A DNA stretch of 64,000 nucleotides from Acanthosepion lycidas (Eukaryota; Mollusca; Cephalopoda; Sepiida; Sepiidae): the NCBI GenBank assembly GCA_963932145.1, contig OZ010574.1:80658398-80722397 (forward strand). The letters are read 5' to 3'. The first letter of the stretch is position 1, and each line of letters starts with the position of its first letter. The notes beneath the pieces are model-generated. The model was not told where the DNA came from, did not search any database, and worked only from the letters and a program-made list of their open reading frames with translations. Positions 22,546 through 32,558 of the stretch are shown piece by piece. Made by a program: the position numbers and the translations under genes.

Positions 22546-22789
22546 TGTGAGATAAAAAGAGTTTACTGCATTTTCATTAATGATGTATGCTGGATGATAA
22601 AACAGCTGAAGCATAGTGATTCTGAACAAAGGTCAATCAAAAATACTGGGCTACCATCGAAAATGTCACCTTTCAGCTTTTTTATTAAGTTAGAAAGTAC
22701 ACTTATTATTATTATTAATAGTAGTAGTATTAGGTGGGAGCCAAAATTTTATTATTAGAGAAAATAAAAAAAGGTCAAAGTATCGAGTC

Positions 22790-23570
22790 AGTAATTAATA
22801 TTGCTGATTTTCGTTTGATGTCTGCCTTTGAATGAAACACGGTCCAGATTTTCTCATCGGGATATTTTTTTCTTGGCAGTAATTTCAAAGCTCTTGAAGA
22901 GTGCGTGTTTTTTGTTGGAACACTTGTTTCTTCATTTCCCACCACAATGGTTCAACTATATTACGATCAGGACTTAATGCAGCTCTGTTGAACAACTTCC
23001 TTCACAAGAAACCTTTTTGTTGCACGCTATGTGGACCAAAGAGCAAAGTTTTTTTTATTCCCGTTGATTTTCTTACATATTTTATTGCATTAGAATGTAA
23101 CGCTATTTTGTATTCATCTCTAAAAACTACTTTTTGCGACTTTCTAGCATTCCATTTTACATGTTCTTATGACCGCTTTAATCTTTTATTCCGACGTGTT
23201 TTAGATAATTTTCTTGACGCCACAAGCCTGTTTAAGTTACTTTTTCACTATACCCTGCATACTCTATCAGTTGAAACCTCACTTGTCTGTTTGTAATCTG
23301 GGATTGCCTACCGATATTCTCACAATGTTTCTTTCGTCTCTCTTGTCTAACATTCGTGGTTTTTCGATTTTCTTTGCATCTAAAATAATTTTAGTTGTAG
23401 TGAATGCCATTTCGATGTTTTGAACATTGTTACTGGAAATTCCCAGCCGCTTGGCTATCTCTCGTTGAGTTATCTCTCCCTTCAAAGTCACAACCTTCAT
23501 TTTTAGTCCAGGAAACATTTTAGCCAAGATTTTACAATAAAATAACAAGTTGACTTGCCCGGTCACCATA
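22790..23570 (-). pseudogene. Decayed Tc1-type transposase
   Basis: On the reverse strand, a helix-turn-helix segment GEITQREIAKRLGISSNNVQ (about 23,490-23,430) is followed by KIEKPRMLDKRDERNIVRIS, then separated C-terminal pieces including SPDRNIVEPLWWEMKKQVFQ, the worn DLNPIE(N/H)LW catalytic block. The order fits a Tc1 transposase of about 340 residues, but multiple stops and frame changes break it. I found no clear inverted ends. Confidence 0.7.
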
Positions 23571-23784
23571 CATTCATTTTAATAAGATGAAACTATTCCT
23601 ATTAGAAATTTGATATTATCATGACGGATCTTTCATTGGCCCAATAGTTTTGCCCGAATTGTTTTCAAAGCTACTTAAAATATGGTGTATCTTTTGTTAC
23701 ACAACACCTACGAAAACGCAACAACTTATTTTCCAATCTTCAAGGTCTACTGACTACTGATAAAAGCATACTGATAATCCAGAG

Positions 23785-23860
<76 letters not shown>

Positions 23861-24099
23861 AACAGACAGACAGAAAGTGAGAGAGGGCTAGTGAGAGAGA
23901 GAAAGAGAATGTGAGCGAACATTGTGCAAATGACTTTGGCCGCTTTACGTACTGTAATTGTCTCGTAAATTCTAGCTTATAAATGTATGTTTTGGATCGC
24001 ATTTTCTAAAGTTTAATTACTTTTTAATCATTTCATTCCAAGCAAGGCAATAAAGCTACTAAGACTCAAGGAATTAATATCCAAATGGGAAAGAGTCTC
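23571..24099. repeat. (TA)n-(GA)n microsatellite in unassigned sequence
   Basis: TA repeats occupy 23,787-23,838 and GA repeats 23,839-23,861, followed by CAGACAGA and GAGAGAGG words. The rest is unassigned. Confidence 0.85.
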
Positions 24100-24979
24100 A
24101 GAAAGAAAGAACAAATATTACTAAGGAGAGAGGACAATAAATAACAGGATTCAACGAGACAGAAGTTAATGATTAATTTTTTTCAAGACCAGAGTTAACT
24201 AGAAAGGAAGAAACTAGATGTCACAAGAGAGTTCTAGAAGCGAGAAATGCAATAGATGAAACTGTTAACACAGAACTTTTGGTTTTATCTGGAAATTTCA
24301 GCAGTAAAATGTTGAAACCTAGGTACCGATCTAGTACCACGCTTAAATTCATAAAGTCTAGGTACTATAGAGTAAAGCTCATCAGAACAATTACCATGAA
24401 AATATTTATAGAAAAGTCATAGGGAAGCTACGTTACGGCGGTGAGAAAGGAACTGAAGCTGAAATGCCAGGTCAGCACCGATAACATTCCAAATTCTTGT
24501 TTGAATATTGTTAAGAATCTCTAGATACAGAGAGCCAGACTTGATGTAGCAGAAATTTTCAATGGGTGGACGAATAGAAGACTTATTAGTGTGTAAGATA
24601 GATACCGAGGAGAGACAATACCTAGAACGACAGTGAACAAATTTTCCTAGCAGCAGACCTAGCAATTGATTCAATATAATCTTTCCACTTCATATCAGCG
24701 GAAGATATTAGACTGATTCTCTTGGAGGTTAGAATCAGCCGTGCTGATGTAAAGCAAAAGGTTCTCTGAGATGATTAAAAGCAAACTATTTATTTAGTTA
24801 GATTAAGAAACCTTTTCTTGCCCCATTTAACAACTGACTGAAGATCATTTTTTATATCAGCTGCCAATTTGACGTCAGCTAACCTATAAGACTTATCATC
24901 ATGACAGAAGTATACAGTTGTGTCATCAACGGAGATACTGTTGTGACCAAGTAAATGGTTAAGGAAATAAGAAAACAAG
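24100..24979 (-). mobile_element. CR1/jockey-type LINE, RT to C-terminus
   Basis: Reading the reverse strand from 24,978: NHLLGHNSISVDDTTVYFCH holds the reverse transcriptase motif C region (VDD where YADD/FADD is usual, about 24,925). It continues with DIKNDLQSVVKWGKKRFLNL. Lower down come FLSHRRNVASL, NCSDELYSIVPRLYEFKRGT and a worn C-terminal tail. This is a 5'-truncated copy with several breaks. Its upstream side is cut by the LTR-like sequence at 24,980-25,381. Confidence 0.75.
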
Positions 24980-25381
24980 TGTTACAGATATATCATATAT
25001 TAAACAATAAGTACAACAGAAGAATATTACACGACTAGTGAGTGTGTGTAGGTTGACACAGAGTTCAATCTATTTGACTGTTAATATTTAACAGCACCCC
25101 TCACGAGGGATTTATGTGGCACAAGGCCGAGTTTACCGTGGGTTCTCCGAGTCCGTAAGCTCGGCCAAAAATATTCCCTTAGAACCCGCATAAATGGGCC
25201 CAGGGCCTGTCTACCTCCCCGGACGAAACTTTGCCCTTCGGCAAAGCCTCGTCCGGGTTTCTCTCTCTTCGACAGTTATGAACAATCTATTCGACTGTTC
25301 TCCCAAGGCCTTCTCTCCTACTAATCTTATAGTAGGCGGAAGAGTCCAACATAGACTCTTTAGAGGGAGGATATCACAACA
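24980..25381. mobile_element. Possible solo LTR (fossil), about 400 bp
   Basis: The segment begins TGTTAC and ends ACAACA, the TG...CA type of border, and is GC-richer than its surroundings. It contains short inverted pairs (GGACGA...CTCGTCC around TTGCCCTTCGGCAAA). It abuts the LINE remnant on its left. I see no internal coding region, primer site or clear target duplication, so both the LTR call and the orientation are tentative. Confidence 0.35.
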
Positions 25382-25639
25382 GAAACCCAATTGAGAAATG
25401 ATGACATTATAGACATTTTTCTGTTTTAAAATATTTTATCTGGCTTGGTTTATGTGAGATAGCCGAAAATCCTTGCATGGTTATTTTGGGGGAGGGGGTC
25501 ATCTTGCATCTTTACCTTTCACCCAGTACCGCTGTTACAAAATAAATGTTAATTACGTATGACAATGACTTCAATGACACACGCGTTCCATCTAGAGAAG
25601 ATGCAACATAAAGCATCCACTTAGAAGCTGTTATTTATC
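25382..25639. other. Unassigned sequence
   Basis: No feature seen. Confidence 0.4.
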
Positions 25640-25903
25640 GCATATCTAGAGACTGTTGAATTTTTTGGACACATAATGAGGAAAAGAGGTTAGGAGAATT
25701 TGTCACTCATGGGGCATATTGAAAGCAAGGTGAAAAGAAGGAAACGTCGATTAATCTACTTAAGGAATTGACAGAACAAAGAATAGGGGTATGGTAAAAA
25801 GTGCTGCAAAGGAATCGAAGTTGCAGAGAGACATGAAGAGACATCGCATATAGAAGAAGAAGAAGAAGAAGAAGAAGAAGAAGAAGAAGAAGAAGAAGAA
25901 GAA
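25640..25903 (+). mobile_element. RTE-type LINE, 3' end with (GAA)n tail
   Basis: Forward frames give VEFFGHIMRKRG, ENLSLMGHIESKVKRRKRRL and IEVAERHEETSHIEE, the C-terminal end of the same LINE family as at 6.0-7.1 and 12.5-13.6 kb. The coding end runs straight into 17 GAA units (25,852-25,903), a short-repeat tail typical of RTE elements in place of poly(A). The copy is strongly 5'-truncated. Confidence 0.75.
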
Positions 25904-26078
25904 TTTGCATAACCAAAGACTTTTGGTCGTACTGTCTCAAGTTTATTTTAGTCCATTCTTTTTTCTTTCTTTTGTCTGTCCGGCCACAACACAGACGGAT
26001 TTTAAAAACGATCAGATACATTCACTGCCTTTAGCAGTTTGAGTTTAAGTGAGAAAGAAAATATATAGCTTCTTGCCG

Positions 26079-26109
<31 letters not shown>

Positions 26110-26299
26110 GATGAACAAGGGGATGTTGTAAAGTTCTCAGCTGTACCAAGAAGTGGTTCCAAAATAAATTTTGATAGTTGATCACGTTTTGGAAAGTGAG
26201 TCAAATCGACAATGTTTCAGGACATTCTCGTAGTTATAAACTGAAGTTTGATCCGAAGTTTTCTTTGTATAATATTAACATAATATAGTATTTACCACT
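25904..26299. other. Unassigned sequence with (TA)n
   Basis: A short TA microsatellite lies at 26,084-26,109. Nothing else was recognised. Confidence 0.45.
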
Positions 26300-26580
26300 G
26301 AATTCATTAGAACGTCCTGGGTATGACGATAAACTACATCCGCGTCCTGGGTATGGCGATAAACTACATCCAACAGCAAGGCCTCGGATAATGTTTTCGG
26401 AAAAATGTTGCCAGCTATACGTTTTTTGTTAAAAATAATGTTGCCAGCTATACGTTTTTGGAACCAATAATGTATCCAGCTATAAGTTCTTTTTTGAAAG
26501 AAATAATGTTACCAGCTATACGTTTTTTGTAAAGAATAATGTTGTCAGCTATAAGTTTTTGGAACCAATAATGTTAACAA
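26300..26580. repeat. Two adjacent minisatellites
   Basis: First, CGTCCTGGGTATG(A/G)CGATAAA with its flank is repeated twice (26,313-26,370). Then comes a unit of about 32-36 bp containing CCAGCTATACGTTTTT, repeated five times to 26,580. Its two unit types (TTTGT(T)AAA-AATAATGTTG and TTTGGAACCAATAATGT) roughly alternate. Confidence 0.85.
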
Positions 26581-27401
26581 CTGACTGACTTTTTTCCATA
26601 CAAAATAGGCATTTAAAATTCATATAAACTGGATTTGGCATTAAATAACCCACAGTGGTTGATATGCCATAAAACACAAACAAACAAACAAACTGAATTC
26701 ATTAGAACGTAAGGAACTCAATATGAAAACATTTGTTGTGTAAAGTGTTACGGAATAGAAGTTAAACAAGTGCTACCGCGAAAAGACAAGTCACTCCTCC
26801 AATAAAAGCTTTTCTCAAATAATTACCCTGGCGTCTAACTTGGTTTTTAAACATTATTATCTCTACTCCATGGAACTCCATCAATGCTTCATGATATCAC
26901 CGATATTAGTTTGTTTCTCGTCACAGTATGGGGATGTTAGATACTGATATAACCTCACCACAATCGTCATCATCAACATCAACATTGTCATCATGAGTTC
27001 CATGACTGGGTGTGGTCGTAGGGTCGCTGCACACCTGAGCACTTCAGTTTTCTTCACATATCTGGGTTGACTCATCCATGTAAAGTCTCCGGGTCAAAGC
27101 ACAGTCTATGTCCTCCAACTTGAAGGCTAGCTTTTGTCACGGTCACGTGGCCTTTGATTCCATCAGGAGAACCTTCTCCTCTAGCTGTTTCAGTCTAGCA
27201 AAAGCTCTCTGCCTGGCTATGCCATGTCCTCACCGCGCTATCTTCTTACATAGTTATGGAACTTAGTTCATCCCATTGATTATATGGCGGCAGACCCTAC
27301 AAGAAGGATCATCCTCCCTTTAACAGTTTTTTTCTTTTAATCCTACTGGGTTTCCTAGCCACTCTTCTCACCAGAATAGCTCTGAGATGGAACTGATCTA
27401 G
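26581..27401. other. Unassigned sequence
   Basis: Mixed composition. A (CAAA)n-like run (ACAAACAAACAAAC) lies near 26,678 and a CAT/ATC-rich patch near 26,960-27,000. The reverse frame at 26,881-27,075 is not recognisable. Confidence 0.4.
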
Positions 27402-27771
27402 TGTTGGAATTTTTGGGTACACTGATGTACTAGTGAGCCAGTCAAAATGAGCTGACTCATTTTATAGTTCACCAGTAGAAGGGTTAACCAATCAGAAGGC
27501 TCAAAATATTCAATGTGACGTGTATAAAGACGGCCATGTTTTTCCCGGATATTCACTGCCAGCCTTTGATACCGAAGACTGAAGAATTACGGAACAGATG
27601 CTGGTGGTATTGGCGATATAGTCAGATTCAGTAGAGTGTCTGGCTCGAGAGTATTAATCTTTAACGTTGTTTCATTGAACAGGTTACGTACTGCGCTGTA
27701 TTCTATATTCATAGACTATGGTGAACATGGTTAACATCGATAACCCGGCCATACGACAGGTATGTGTTACA
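27402..27771 (+). mobile_element. LTR (fossil), solo or 5' LTR remnant
   Basis: A 370-bp segment begins TGTTGGAATTTTTGGG and ends GTATGTGTTACA. It contains a CCAAT box at 27,488-27,492 and TATAAA at 27,523-27,528. TGGTATCAGTACC follows immediately at 27,772, resembling a primer-binding site for initiator tRNA-Met as used by many LTR retrotransposons. No gag-pol coding sequence follows, so it is a solo LTR or a truncated 5' end. The superfamily cannot be settled from this alone. Confidence 0.55.
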
Positions 27772-28044
27772 TGGTATCAGTACCAACCAGAAAATGCCTT
27801 ACTTTCTGAATTCTCAAAGATAGTCATAATTCTTAACCATCATAATCTTAAAAGTCAAAAGACTGGAGAGGCGTATGATCTATGACCCAACTTTTTGCCA
27901 AATTCAAATATGGACTGTATTATTCTCGGATTTCCATATATTGTAAAGTGTTTGGTTCAAAATTAAGTGTTTAAGAAACGTAATCGTCTTTCATTTTCTG
28001 TCACATTCAACAATGCCTGCATAAAAGAAAACCTGCTTTGGCAC

Positions 28045-28200
28045 TTCGAGGCGGTGTAATGGTTAGCAAGCTTGTCTCCTAGAACATTTATGACTGAATA
28101 GTGAGTTCGTTACTCACTGGGTGCCCCATACTTTCGTCCTTGTACAACATCTAAGCTACGGTTGGAAAATCATTAAAAAAATCCTGCTGCATAAATAATT
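28045..28200 (+). mobile_element. tRNA-derived SINE, second family
   Basis: GAGGCGGTGTAATGGTTAGC (A-box region), then GAATAGTGAGTTCGTTACTC (worn B-box), then ACTGGGTGCCCCATACTTTC and CATCTAAGCTACGGTTGGAA. The copy at 16,470-16,665 on the other strand shares each block. The B-box lacks its trailing AATC, suggesting an old copy. Confidence 0.72.
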
Positions 28201-28346
28201 GTTATTCAAATGTATGTGTGTCTTCTGTTTAAAATGTACTATATTTATAGGGTAAGAGTGCTTAGTAACCAAGCCACAGTATTTGTAAACACTGTTGACG
28301 CATGAATCAACAACTCATGGTGATAGTTTTCAACCAAGTGAACATC

Positions 28347-28350
<4 letters not shown>

Positions 28351-28402
<52 letters not shown>
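28351..28402. repeat. (TA)n microsatellite
   Basis: 26 TA units. Confidence 0.95.
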
Positions 28403-28404
<2 letters not shown>

Positions 28405-29160
28405 CCTATCAATTTTACCCTTTGTTAAAGAGAGAATGTATTATCAGAAATAACACCAGAAGACCTCGAGATTACAACCGATGACTAATGATAAAAGTAG
28501 TACTGTAAACATTTAATGTTATGTGTGTGCGCGCGCAAATGTGTGTACATAAGTGTGTGTTCTCAACCAGAGTCTGCCATTTAAACTTGTAGCTGAAATA
28601 TTGCACACAGCGTGTTTCATTAGAAAAGATCAGACAGATAACGAGAAATGTAATAATTTCAATAACCGAAAAATAAAAAAAATTCAAATAAATGAAAGGA
28701 AATATTATAAAGTATCATAATGAGATTGAAAAGAAAATTTACACACGGCACTCAAATTTCTAGAGAATACGTTCTGTGACAAACCATGTGTCGTCTGCAG
28801 CTAATTTATGCCGAATTATTCATGAACGACATTGGTTTAACCAATTTTTTGATATCACCTTTCATTAAATTTAATAAAAAATGTCAGGTTTTTTACCCAA
28901 GAAAAAAGTTTCTCGCATATTAATAAATAAAAACTCTGCAATTATTCTGTGCGGCAAAATGGCTGTGAGGAATAATGCTTTAATCTGATGCAAATTGCAC
29001 GTTTCCCACCACTTTCCTTTTTCTCTCTGCAGGAAATTTTTACTTACTTCCAAACGCAATATCATTGGGTTGATACCAGACACACCCAGGAACAAAGACC
29101 AGATGATCACACATATACATGCGCTCCCGCGTACGCGTACATACATACACAAGCAAGCAT

Positions 29161-29197
<37 letters not shown>

Positions 29198-29368
29198 CAT
29201 ATATGTATTGATATAAAAAAAAAATTGCAAAGGCCCGAGTATGTGTTTCAAGATTTGGAATACAGTTAAACTTTTTATATGAATGTAAATGTTCACATAT
29301 ACAGATCAATACGTGGACATTCCGAAATAAGAGATGTATCAAAAACATGGCTAGCTAGCTAGCTAGGC
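28403..29368. other. Unassigned sequence with (AC)n-(AT)n
   Basis: A compound AC/AT repeat lies at 29,160-29,198 and a GTGTGCGCGCG patch near 28,525. Frames over these are repeat translations. I see no gene. Confidence 0.45.
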
Positions 29369-29370
29369 AG

Positions 29371-29420
<50 letters not shown>

Positions 29421-29467
29421 GACCATACTGAGATAGATAGATAGATAGATAGATAATGACCATACTG

Positions 29468-29502
<35 letters not shown>

Positions 29503-29512
29503 GACCATACTG

Positions 29513-29543
<31 letters not shown>

Positions 29544-29553
29544 GACCATACTG

Positions 29554-29584
<31 letters not shown>

Positions 29585-29594
29585 GACCATACTG

Positions 29595-29641
<47 letters not shown>

Positions 29642-29684
29642 GACCATACTGAGATAGATAGATAGATAGATAATGACCATACTG

Positions 29685-29716
<32 letters not shown>

Positions 29717-29717
29717 T
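29369..29717. repeat. (GATA)n array with a recurring 13-bp spacer
   Basis: Blocks of 5-11 GATA units alternate with ATGACCATACTGA. The spacer occurs seven times, so the repeat unit is really (GATA)n plus spacer, with varying n. Confidence 0.97.
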
Positions 29718-29729
29718 ATTTAATTTACA

Positions 29730-30260
29730 AAAGTATCGATGCCAGCTTTAACCCAAGAAGAAACCATTTTGTCACAATTTACAATAAGAAAGTTAAGAAT
29801 ATCACTCCAATGGGTGTCGCCAATAAAGTCATGAAATACATTCTATTCACTACGCTGACAACAGAAATAAATCTTGTGAATAGGAGATCCTTTCTAATAG
29901 ACGACTCAAAAGAAATGCCAACAGATACTACAGCTTAATCCAATTTTTCAAGAGGATATCGTTGTGATGTTCGACAAGAGCTAAGGGAGGAGGCAAGGAA
30001 CAAAACTTGTTTATCAGATTTATTTGGGAAACAAGTAGGAAAATCCACTCTGAGAGACTGATCAATGCAAAAATTGAAAGATCTCAGTAGCATCAGAATG
30101 CTTAAAGCACTTGGCATGATGGGCATTTAAATCCCAAAACACAAATAGTTCGCAGATGAATGTAGAGAGAAAAACATTTCTATATTATCAAAAATTATCT
30201 TTATTACAGTCCTGAGAAGAATGAGAGTAGAAAGCGGTGGCGAACAGAGCACAATAACGA
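29730..30260 (-). mobile_element. CR1/jockey-type LINE, endonuclease fragment
   Basis: Reverse-strand frames give FVFWDLNAHHAKCFKHSDAT, then IDQSLRVDFPTCFPNKSDKQ, LASSLSSC and RYPLEKLD. They correspond to the GD.NAHH, ...VD.PTRFP and PLG.SDH (here worn) parts of an APE-type LINE endonuclease. It may belong to the same family as the RT piece at 24.1-24.98 kb, but the two are 5 kb apart and not one copy. Frames are broken. Confidence 0.65.
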
Positions 30261-30624
30261 ATGCCGAAAACACAGGGAAAAAAATCATCTGGGGACTTGC
30301 AATTGGGAGATTTTCCCGAATATAATGACCAAAGCCATATGCATACGTATCCTAAGATCTTACTACTTTGATGATACTAAGTATACCAAAGTATACAACA
30401 GCACCAATGTCTAGATGCAAAGTAATGTATCGCGTGGTATCACGTCATAGAACCGCATCTTGAATTTACTATCTGAGCCTGGTATTCCACGACTGTTAAC
30501 GTCTCATAGCAATCTTCTATGTCAAAATAACAAAATATAATCTTTGACGGTGAATATCTTTGTTTCATGTCTGTATAACCACTCTCAGGGTGGCTCATGT
30601 GAGCCGAAAGCTTAGGGCCAACTT
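30261..30624. other. Unassigned; short hairpin before Penelope piece
   Basis: The only structure noted is GGCTCATGTGAGCC at about 30,592-30,605, a perfect inverted repeat followed by GAAAGC, just upstream of the Penelope-type fragment. Confidence 0.4.
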
Positions 30625-31195
30625 AAAAAAACATATCTAATATTTGCGTCTTCCCTATATTGGTACAGAGGGTGAGAGTTTATCGAAACGTATTTCACGT
30701 TTAATCAATAGTTGTTATTTTTCGGCGAATGTTAGGGTAATATTTGTTACCAGTCCTGCTTTCTCTTCCATTCGTAAGGACGTTCTCCCTCCCCATCATG
30801 TTAATTCAGTGATTTACCAATACAAGTGTAGTTGTGGACACGACTACATAGGGAGGACGTCCCAGCGTTTGGATTCGAGAATAAAACAGCATTTACCCCC
30901 CCAGGATTTTGAATCCGTCCTCTTGGAATAGCCAACTGACTAACACTAATTTTGAATACGTCCTCTAGGAATAGCCTAGTAACTAACAGTTCTGGTTCTG
31001 CTATTGCTGAACATTTAATAAATATAAGGAAATGTGTGGAAAATTTTAGTGGTGATCGATTTATAATTTTATCTAGGTCCCACTCCACATTTCACCTCAA
31101 GGTCCTGGAGTCCTTGTATATCAGATCTCGTGAGCCTTCCCTTTGTAAACAGAGGGAATGCTTCCTGGGTCTGAATATTATTGGACTCTAGTCTC
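30625..31195 (+). mobile_element. Penelope-like element, GIY-YIG end
   Basis: Forward frames give LRLPYIGTEGESLSKRISRL, VNSVIYQYKCSCGHDYIGRT and SQRLDSRIKQHLP, then in another frame SAIAEHLINI, NFSGDRFIILSRSHSTFHLK, VLESLYIRSREPSLCKQREC and FLGLNII. This is the GIY-YIG-type endonuclease region that follows the reverse transcriptase in Penelope-like elements. The CSCG motif before YIG is typical of the zinc-binding (Neptune-type) branch. The copy lacks its reverse transcriptase and has a frame change near 30,930. Confidence 0.8.
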
Positions 31196-31285
31196 TTGAA
31201 ATTCTTAATTTTTTTTCCCCATTCGATTACATTCGTTAATTAAAATTAATTTACACGCTTTTAAATTCCCAGAATAAATAAACTT

Positions 31286-31313
31286 GATAAGTCTTGGGAC
31301 GAAACCGGTTGTT
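31286..31313 (+). other. Hammerhead-ribozyme-like core
   Basis: TTGATAAGTCTTGGGACGAA-AC fits the hammerhead pattern CTGATGA-GTC-loop-GAC-GAAAC, with two changes in the first core (TTGATAA for CTGATGA). GTC/GAC would form stem II around TTGG. It lies about 95 bp after the Penelope coding end, where Penelope-like elements are known to carry hammerheads. With two core changes it is probably inactive. Confidence 0.5.
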
Positions 31314-31363
31314 TTTATTTTAGCTTTTGCTTTTAAAAATACCTTCTAAATATTGTCTTTTCA

Positions 31364-31366
<3 letters not shown>

Positions 31367-31410
<44 letters not shown>
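31367..31410. repeat. (AT)n microsatellite
   Basis: 22 AT units. Confidence 0.95.
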
Positions 31411-31413
<3 letters not shown>

Positions 31414-32464
31414 AGAAAAACAAATTGGAAGTTGACGCCTGCTATCTCGAACGTTTACCGGATGATAATAAGAGAAACAAAAAAAGCAATAGCCACTTAA
31501 AAGTGTACTATCGGGAAATTCCTCCTGTTTGGGACAAGCGACAACAAGAGCTAATATGAAGGTTAACAATGTAAACAAAGACAGCGAAGAAAATAAACGA
31601 CAAAGTGTTTATAGGAATAAGGAAGAGAAACTTTATTTAAAATGCAAATAACAGTTAAATGTAGACATTAATAAATAATAATTGAAATGCACTAATACTA
31701 GGTTTAAGTGCTATCGGATTACTTACTCTCAGCCATTTAACATCAAATATGTAAATAAAATGATTTTTGTACTAACTAGAGAAACGAAAACAATATCTCA
31801 TCTCTTTTCATCAGAACTGTTGTTTTTTTTTTTTGTTTTTTTTGTTTTTTTTATCATGCGACCACTAAGTTACTTAATAACCGGTTTTAATTTAGCCCTT
31901 TAAAATATCGGTTTTCTCTGCGGATATTTAAAAATGAATAATTTGGGCTCTCCCGAGAAGTTGCCTTGAAAGGTGCAAATGTTCTTTCTTTGTGAAGAGA
32001 TTTTTCGTTCTGTTCTGTGGTTGTCGGTAGCCATGAAGAGGTTGATGACTCCTGTTGCGCTGTGAGGAATCTTGTTGAGTTGAGAGAGAAATAGACAAAA
32101 GAATCAGACAAAAGCCCCCGGGTGGTACCAAAAAACTCCCCGAAAGACGTGATTGCACTTTTATGAGCATCTCCAGGGTGTGGCTAAACACTAGTAAGTC
32201 AATATGCACGATAAAACCCTATATGGGCAAAATAAACTGATCAGTTACTCTTTCTTTCCTTTTCTCGCTAGTATATAAAAATAATCACTAAAGCAGACGA
32301 TAATAAACGTCTGCAATAAAAAATAAATCATTAAACTAGCAGGTCTACAAATATTTTGACACTTGCTTACATTTTTTAAATTTTAGAAAAAAATACAACT
32401 TATCTACAAAATAAATGCACATACGAAAAATTAACCGAATACATTTTTACTATTTTAATTTCCA
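31411..32464. other. Unassigned sequence
   Basis: A T-rich run lies at 31,820-31,850. Short reverse frames at 31,887-32,209 have no recognised domain. Confidence 0.4.
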
Positions 32465-32484
32465 ACACACACACACACACACAC

Positions 32485-32555
<71 letters not shown>
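32465..32555. repeat. (AC)n-(TA)n microsatellite at Tc1 insertion site
   Basis: AC units to 32,484, then TA units to 32,555, running straight into the Tc1 left end. This is natural for an element that targets TA. Confidence 0.95.

Positions 32556-32558
<3 letters not shown>

Noticed and set aside
23740-24002. Reverse frames of 60-82 residues over (TA)n-(GA)n
   Set aside because: They are microsatellite translations (IYIYIY, SLSLSL).
30588-30612. Second hammerhead candidate upstream of the Penelope piece (GGCTCATGTGAGCCGAAAGC)
   Set aside because: It is a hairpin followed by GAAA, but no CTGANGA core is present, so I do not call a ribozyme.
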